From: Capitulum mitella
Lineage: Eukaryota; Arthropoda; Thecostraca; Pollicipedomorpha; Pollicipedidae
Assembly (NCBI GenBank): GCA_030062745.1
Contig: CP099839.1
Location: 27,207,324 to 27,271,323, forward strand
DNA: 64,000 nt
Direction: 5' to 3'
Shown here: positions 57,814-64,000 of the stretch, piece after piece
Layout of the letters: every line of letters begins with the position of its first letter
How positions within the stretch are numbered: the first letter of the stretch is position 1
Notes under the pieces: model-generated
Database searches by the model: none
What the model was told of the DNA's origin: nothing
What the model saw: the letters and a program-made list of their open reading frames with translations, nothing else
Translations under genes and position numbers: made by a program

Positions 57814-59520
57814 ATGTACCCGGGCTCGTCGGACGTGGAGGGCGCCGTCCAGTCGGCGCTGAGCGCGCTCAATCTCCACATGCTCAGCACGGCCGAACTG
57901 AAGGAACTGCTCAACGACGATGGCCAGCTGGAGGGCAAAATCCAGGATCTGACTGCAGTGAGGGGTGCCGCAAAATATGGCTGGCATTTGCGTGTTTGGT
58001 TCTGATTTGCATTGGTGTATTGCCCATGTTGCTGATGTTAGTCATTATATTTGTGCATGAAAACCAATGGAAGTTTTTTTTCGAAACAGATTCCAGTTTT
58101 CATTGTGCATCTTTTAATAGAATGACCTGATTATGTCATTACTATGCTTCACTTATGTGTATTCGTCTGTCAGTAGCTGTGCTCCATTTGGTGTGACAAA
58201 GGTACTCTATTTTTCAGATTCAGTCGTTTCGTATCAAAAAGGATACTGTAGTGTGCAGCAATAAGTCACTTGCTGAGTATAATCTCGGGCTTCAGCCAAA
58301 GCTAATGGAACTGAAGAGCAAAGTACAGCATCTGCTAGAGGAGGCAGATCAGCTGGAGCAGGAAATGAGGGAGAAGAGGGACAAATTGAGTGGTATGCTA
58401 GCATCACTGAAACATTTTCCGACGTTTAAGACCTTTTCTGTGCATTAGATCCCGGTTGCACTGAGAAGCTCATCACGAAAAGAACGCGTCACTGTCTGAT
58501 GGGAACTGGCCACATGGGAGATCCACTTCTGTGATCCACGTTTGGATCGCCTTAAAGCAATCAGCTGGTCGCCTGTTCCCAGACATCAGCCTAACCCATT
58601 CTAATAGAACGACGACGAGCTTGCTGTTTGAGGGTTGCGGATGACACCGATGAGAGTTGACGCCTGGTGACGGGCTGACTGACTCGTCCTCCGCTCTGTG
58701 TGCGGCAAGACTGTTCGTGACGGCCGGTCGGGTGCCTTTGTCCGGCAGTGGTGGACCAGCCGCTGGACACGACGCTGGCCCTGCTGCAGACGGCGGCTGC
58801 CCAGGCAGAGGAGGAGTCCGAGGTAATGGCCCCGAGCCCGGCTCAAGTCCCAGATCATTCACTTTGGCTCGGTGTGAGCTGGAACGGATCGGCTCGGCCG
58901 TCGGTGTTGTGGCTATCGTGGAGGGAGGACAGACGCGGTCTTTCTTCACCAATATGGCAGGAGGCTGCGGTGCCAGTCGCTATGTCGCACTCGCAGAGCC
59001 AAATGCAACTTGTGGAGCATAACAGATCTCCTCAGCTCTCAGCGGTGTCCTGTGACGTGAAGCTCATCACGCGTATTACGACGCTGATATCTGTTTTGTC
59101 ATGTTTGCATGCTGAATGCCTTATGTTTCTGCAGTGCAGTAACGACGCCATGTGTTGCAGAACCTGGTTCGTTCGATGCTCGACGGCGACATGTCGGTGG
59201 AGAACTTCCTGGAGTTGTACCTGCCCAAGCGGCGGACAGCCGTGATGCGGCGCATCAAGGTGGACAAGCTGAAGGAGCTGGTGCGCGGCCAGGGCCCGGG
59301 CGGCTACCGGCCGCCGGCCAGCAGCGTGCCGGCCGTGCCCAGCCCGTACCCGCCTGCCGTGTCCGCTCCGTACCCCGCGGCCGGTCCGGCGGCGTTCGGC
59401 GGCAGCTCGCCCTACCCCAACACGCCGTACCCGCCGGCCGGCCCGGCGGGGCCGTACCCGCCGGCCGGGCCGGCCGTGCCCTACCCGTACATGCCGGGCA
59501 TGCCGCTGCCCCGGTTCTGA
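57814..59520 (+). CDS. VPS37B: VPS37B-like ESCRT-I subunit, five exons
   Basis: VPS37 is the ESCRT-I subunit that binds TSG101 and VPS28 on endosomes during sorting of ubiquitinated cargo. Exons: 57814-57957, 58218-58392, 58749-58822, 59161-59520 plus a possible 5'UTR exon upstream; phases agree and give 250 residues. Residues 1-165 form the Mod(r) coiled-coil domain: LSTAELKELLNDDGQLEGKI, then NKSLAEYNLGLQPKLMELK, a helix to EMREKRDKLS, DTTLALLQTAAAQAEEESE, and MLDGDMSVENFLELYLPKR with MRRIKVDKLKEL. All follow human VPS37B in order. The last 80 residues are a Pro/Tyr-rich tail of PYPPAGPA repeats, as in VPS37B and VPS37C. Four coding exons are certain; the fifth, noncoding, is inferred. VPS37C is the main alternative name. 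Confidence 0.92.
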
Positions 59521-60340
59521 GCCGCCCACGGTCGAGCAGAGCGGGCCACTGCCCGATGGGTGGGGAGGTCGGAGTCAGCTCGGCGGGGCGCGGCGGCGAG
59601 GCGGTCCCGTGATATGATGACTGGTGTCCGTGTGTTCACCTGGCGGCGTCGCGGGACGACCGCACGGTGATGCGATTGTCCGCTGCATCGCGTACAATTG
59701 AGACTCATTTGTCGCCGCTCTCTGCGGTGGGGTCCGCGTGGTAATTGCGTGTCGTTGCTGACCTTAATCCCGAATGTTATGTCTGCGCTTAGTTTGTCTG
59801 GTCCAGCTCTTGAAGCCATGAGTGATAACCAGTCCTTGTGTGCACTGGTTATCGTGTGCGACGCCATGTTGATATAAGGAATACGATTATACAAACCGAC
59901 AGAGTAAACATGCCTGCTGTATGACAGCACCTTTACAGCAATATTGCACGAATCATTCTTCGACCGCGGTGGTCTCCGCCACTGCTACACAAATCAGCCA
60001 GACCCTTTTCCCTTAATGGGATCGAAACACGACCTACCATTAACGGGACATCGGCCTACAACCAATGTCAACAATTCGATCCCAGGAACGATGTGTCACG
60101 CGCATTCGTAAACTTTCATCACTGAAAACCGCGATTCCTGGCCCCACCACACCAGAATACAAACGGTAGCTGTACATCTCATTTGACCGCGCCTTCCGAG
60201 TCTTCAGCGGACAAAACAGTACCTGATTTACGACCCGACCAGAACGCTGCCAGCTTTGAAAAGGCCGTTACAAAACAGACTGCCCGAGTAGAACCAGAGC
60301 CCAGCCTGACGGCGGGCCGTCGCCTATGGCGCTCCCAGCG
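59521..60340. other. Intergenic between convergent VPS37B and DNAJC30 genes
   Basis: No coding region seen. A short inverted repeat occurs near 59825-59855 (AACCAGTCC...CACTGGTTATC). No clear AATAAA was found for VPS37B. Confidence 0.4.
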
Positions 60341-61406
60341 CTAACTGGGCGGCTTGGCCGGGGTGGGACGCGGGGCCTGTGGGCCCTGGTGATTCGACCG
60401 CTCCATCAGAACGCCCATGTAGAGGGCCATGCCGACCAGCAGCACGCAGCAAGCCACGCCGCGCAGCCGCTCCTCGCGCCGGTGCAGCCGCTTCTCTACC
60501 GCAATCGAGTACTCGGCACGGGACGACTTCTCCCGTCGGCGAACGTCCTCATAGTGAGCCTGCCGGATACAGGACGGGTCAGTGGGTCTGCCCGGGTAAA
60601 GGATGGGTCAGTAGGTTTGCTAGATACAGGGCACGTCAGAGACCCTGCTGGGTAAAGCATGGGTCAGTGGGCCTGCTGGGTAAAGGACGGGTTAGTGTCT
60701 GCCACGTACAGGACGGGTCCGTGGGTCCGCCGTGTACGGGACGGTCAATGACCCTGTGGGTATGGGATGGGTCAGTGGGTCTGCCAGGTGGGCCTCCTGG
60801 ATACAGGACAGGTCAGTGGACCTGCCAGGTACAGGACTGGCTGGTGGGCCTGCCGAGTACAGGACAGGTCAGTGAGACAAGAGGGAGCGAAATTTCCGGA
60901 AGAACCAGTCAGCTGATGTGGTCAACACAGGACACACCAATGAATGTTCAGCTCAGCTCAGCCCCACGGCACAACAACGTCCCGTAAAGATGACAAAAGC
61001 CGTGGTGCCCTTACCGAGCCCCTTCCTCCCTCCACGTCCACCCCGTGCCAGCGCCGGCCAGGAGCGTTGCTGGCTGCCGCCCGCTCACCTGCGACCAGGC
61101 GTCGAAGTTGAAGTGGGCCGAGCGGCCCGTGTGCGGGGTGGCGCGGCCGGGCGGCGGGCGCGGCTGGCGGACCGTCGGCGCGCCGGGGACCCGCCGGTGC
61201 TGCTCGCTGTCGTAGACGCGCCGCTGCCGCCGGTTACCCAGCACCTCGTACGCCGCGCTGATCTGCTGGAACTTGACGGCGTCGCCGCCGTGTCGGTCCG
61301 GGTGGTGGTCCTTGGAGAGCTTGAAGTAGGCGGCCTTGATCTGCTTGGACGAGGCGCGCGGTGTGACGCCCAGCACGTCGTACAGGTCGCGCGACTTGGA
61401 GGCCAT
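60341..61406 (-). CDS. DNAJC30: DNAJC30-like J-domain protein with C-terminal membrane segment
   Basis: In mammals DNAJC30 is an inner mitochondrial membrane J-protein linked to ATP synthase and complex I turnover. Exons on -: 61089-61406 and 60341-60559 (phase 0 junction), giving 178 residues from the ATG at 61404-61406. The J-domain covers about 6-72: DLYDVLGVTPRASSKQIKAA, the HPD tripeptide in KDHHPDRHGG, and ISAAYEVLG. It is followed by FNFDAWSQAHYEDVRRRE, which matches the DNAJC30 linker FNFDAFYQAHYGE. A single hydrophobic span, VACCVLLVGMALYMGVLM (about 141-158), lies near the end. The N-terminus may be longer: the frame continues upstream as a basic stretch (CWGLQRRG) to a good acceptor (CTGACAG) that ends the open frame, so an upstream exon probably encodes the mitochondrial presequence. 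It was not found. Confidence 0.88.
60565..60875. repeat. Degenerate ~30-bp minisatellite, about ten copies
   Basis: Variants of TACAGGACGGGTCAGTGGGT followed by CTGCCAGG recur through the DNAJC30-like intron, beginning next to the splice acceptor at 60560-60561. Confidence 0.85.
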
Positions 61407-63744
61407 GCCGCGCCGCTGCAGCCCCCAGCAGGATGCCAGCTGTCAGCAAAGTAGAGGGCGCACGGGCGTCAGCCAGAGGTCTCGGCAAAGATCAGCCACA
61501 GAAGTGCCAAGGTTAGGGCTCGTGGTAAGCCAGTTACAGAAAGTATCTGCACAGGACAGGTGCTTGATCAATCTGCACAATCTATGGCATAACCCCTGGA
61601 AGATGTGAATCTGTGTCCTCATATGCAAGGCACAAGGAATTGCATGGCTACAAGGAAGTTCATACTGAATTATACTGAGTTATTCTATTATTCCAGACAA
61701 TTCTGCATACACAGATAAAGTACAAAACATATAAGGGATACACCTTTCAATAACATTTTTTTTTGGCTTGGATTAGTCTGTACAGACATACAAAATATAC
61801 TGTTTTTCATGAGTTTTGGTCTTTTACACAGAACCTGCTGTTCTGTGCAACTGTATTTCATACTCTGAACTTAAAGGGTACTCTGATCAATGATAATGTG
61901 CTATACAAGACCAACAGCAAACATTAGAAAAGTGTTCCACATATGCTACTGGTTGCAGTTGGAGAGTGGAGGCTGATGATTATATGGTATTCTTTCCACA
62001 GCATTAAAAACTTTGTACTGAATGGCAACAGCAGGAGAAACTAAAAAAGTTAGGAAAGAAGGTAGAAGTAGTCTGCTGACAAAGCCCCAGAGAGAAAACA
62101 AGTTTCTGAGGAATGCAAAGTGCAGGTGGCACAGAAGAGGCAACATGAGGAAAGTTTCCCTTTGAAACTAAGGGGAGGCCAGACTATGCAATCTGTGCTT
62201 ACAAAGGGACTTCACTGTGTTTGCATTTATGGTTGGGTTTAGGGTGGAGTCTTTAAAACATTCTTCCCACATCATCAGACTTAGTACTGAAACCAGAAAG
62301 AAGCTAAGGGTGGTGTCTGGTCAGCACAACATAATGAAGCAAAGTCTCTGGGAAGTGCAAAATGCAAGTGGCAGGGCAAAAGACAGCTTGAGAAAAACCT
62401 TATCCCTTGCAACCACAGGGAGCCCAGACCACATAGTGGGAGTTTGTAATTGTACATGGAATGCTATGACATGGCATTGCTGATGGGACATAGGTTAACT
62501 GATGCCTTTAGTGTGGGCTTCCAGTTATGATAGCGAACATACCCGAAAACAGCTTATCATATTCAGTCTTCTTTAGCCAAGGCACTTGCACACTTTTGTG
62601 AGATGGAAGTCATAACTGGCACCAGTAAGTGTCTGTAAATGGCACAAGATGGTACAGCATGAGAAGCATTGTTTTCCAAGAGGGTAAGGCAGCAACAATC
62701 TTGCCACATGTTATTCACTTAACAAAAGGTAAAAAGTGCCCTTTTAGTGGTAAGGAAGTATGGGGTTATGATAAACTATAAAATTCATTGAGATCTAGAG
62801 CTTCTGATACTAGAAATAAAAGCAATGGGTTAATGTAGCAATGGAAAATGTAAAATTTGTCACTAATATATTGCTATAGTAGCTCTCTTTGTAGACTGCG
62901 GTTGCCTTATGGCTAGTATGCAGCAGGATCATTATACCTATCAAAAAACCATAGTATTATTGCACCTATGATATTTATCTTACCATTGCACTTTCATAGT
63001 ATACTACAGTGATACTATAGTACATTAGTACACCTGTGTAAGTAAGGAAAGAAAAGATGTTTGTCAATAAAGATTTTTTGTTTGATGCATATGAACCTTC
63101 ATGTACATATTCAAACCAATTATGGCATCCATAGTCCACTTTAAGCAAATGAAGCACAAAATCAACATCCAGGAACTTATGCTTAAACCACATCATATAC
63201 ACAGGTAACCCAGTTCAAATTCTGCAGTTTACACCAAAGCAATATCACAGCAGTATGCATCTGTCGCCACAATGGGAGCGATCAACCACATACATTATTA
63301 AAATTACACCCACATGGAGTGTAGTTTTAAGTTAGTTAAACTACCTGAAGTTAAACCCTGAAGTTAAACTACCCTTTGCTGACCTGTCTGGCAATCACAT
63401 CCATCGTAAAGCCAAACTAAAAATATACATGGCCCATCCCACTGGCAAAAAGCTAGATCTGCTGGTGTGTTTCGTTCTCCACACGGGCCCCACGGGCCCT
63501 CTTATGCATATCTTTACGTAACGCCGTTGTATATTGGCAATGAGGTGTAGGTCACGTCAAATATGCCTCTATTGCGCGATTTTCGTCCGGGATGAAATAT
63601 GGATACACTTGAAAACAAGAAGTGCCACATCTGCAAAAAAGCAGAATATTTCATTGATGTAAAGGACCGACCTTGCGCTTGACATGGCTGGAAATCCTTG
63701 GACGGGTTCCGGATGATCACAGAATACTTGAAAGGCACGCGTAC
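61407..63744. other. AT-rich flank, no supported gene
   Basis: Upstream of the DNAJC30-like gene. No further recognisable exon; a possible first exon of that gene should lie here but could not be identified. Confidence 0.4.
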
Positions 63745-63868
63745 CTGGATATCCATTATGTGACCCAAACTGGAAGCCAGCTCTTGCATGACGGCGGCTC
63801 TCCATAATTCTGCGTTGACCGGTAGCGTCGAGCTGGAGTAGTATTTGATTCGCATGCCATTCGATAAG
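63745..63868 (-). CDS. Candidate internal exon of an unidentified gene
   Basis: Bounded by an acceptor TTTGCAG and a donor GTACGC, with a continuous frame encoding a peptide with MRIKYYSSSTLPVNAELW and VMQELASSLGHIMDIQ. Composition looks protein-like, but I do not recognise the family, and no neighbouring exon was found on - within the window. The next exons would lie at lower coordinates or past 64000. Confidence 0.35.
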
Positions 63869-64000
63869 CTGCAAACTGGTAAATTTAAATTGCGTAATTT
63901 GGTTAAGTCAGCATCAGCTCGAAGTATACTGATGTTCCATCGAAGTATACTGCAGTCTTGGACTCAGGTATATTTCGAGGCTGCACGATGATCGTTATGA

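Overview
The window looks like nuclear DNA of an arthropod, most likely a crustacean. Its genes have short GC-rich exons with consensus GT/AG junctions, long introns full of minisatellites, and dense transposon remnants. A TTAGG-type repeat (the arthropod telomere repeat) lies inside the window. A complete tektin-1 gene implies flagellated sperm or cilia, which among crustaceans would fit barnacles better than decapods; this is inference, and the species is not identifiable by eye.

Layout. 1-16960: 3' part of a Rabex-5 (RABGEF1) Rab5 exchange-factor gene on +, ten exons visible. 18214-21593: tektin-1 on -, convergent with Rabex-5, its 3' end lying in a minisatellite. 21594-25325: AT-rich, with a copy of the 3' end of a retroelement. 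25326-27935: an unrecognised 869-residue Cys/Arg/Gly-rich ORF on -. 31019-33272: a three-exon secreted protein with a single IGFBP domain on -. 33899-35446: NOP56 on + in one coding exon, divergent from the IGFBP-domain gene. 35760-57800: about 22 kb of mobile-element territory with a decayed Ty3/gypsy-type element, a TTAGG array, hAT-like and TTAA-flanked non-autonomous elements, a 176-bp perfect palindrome and paired dispersed repeats. 57814-59520: a VPS37B-like ESCRT-I subunit on +. 60341-61406: a DNAJC30-like J-protein with a C-terminal membrane segment on -. 61407-64000: AT-rich, with one possible exon at 63745-63868.

The genes are ordinary eukaryotic single-copy genes, not an operon. 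Rabex-5 and VPS37 both act in endosomal sorting (Rab5 activation and ESCRT-I), but they are 40 kb apart and nothing shows coupling. Exon models were built by eye from protein similarity plus splice-site phase; no alignment was run. The most unusual observations are a possible alternative first exon with a signal or anchor sequence inside Rabex-5 intron 1, a TTAA-flanked element beside a repeat whose other copy appears to hold the empty site, an hAT-like element with intact 8-bp target duplications, the 176-bp palindrome, and the tektin stop codon lying inside a minisatellite.
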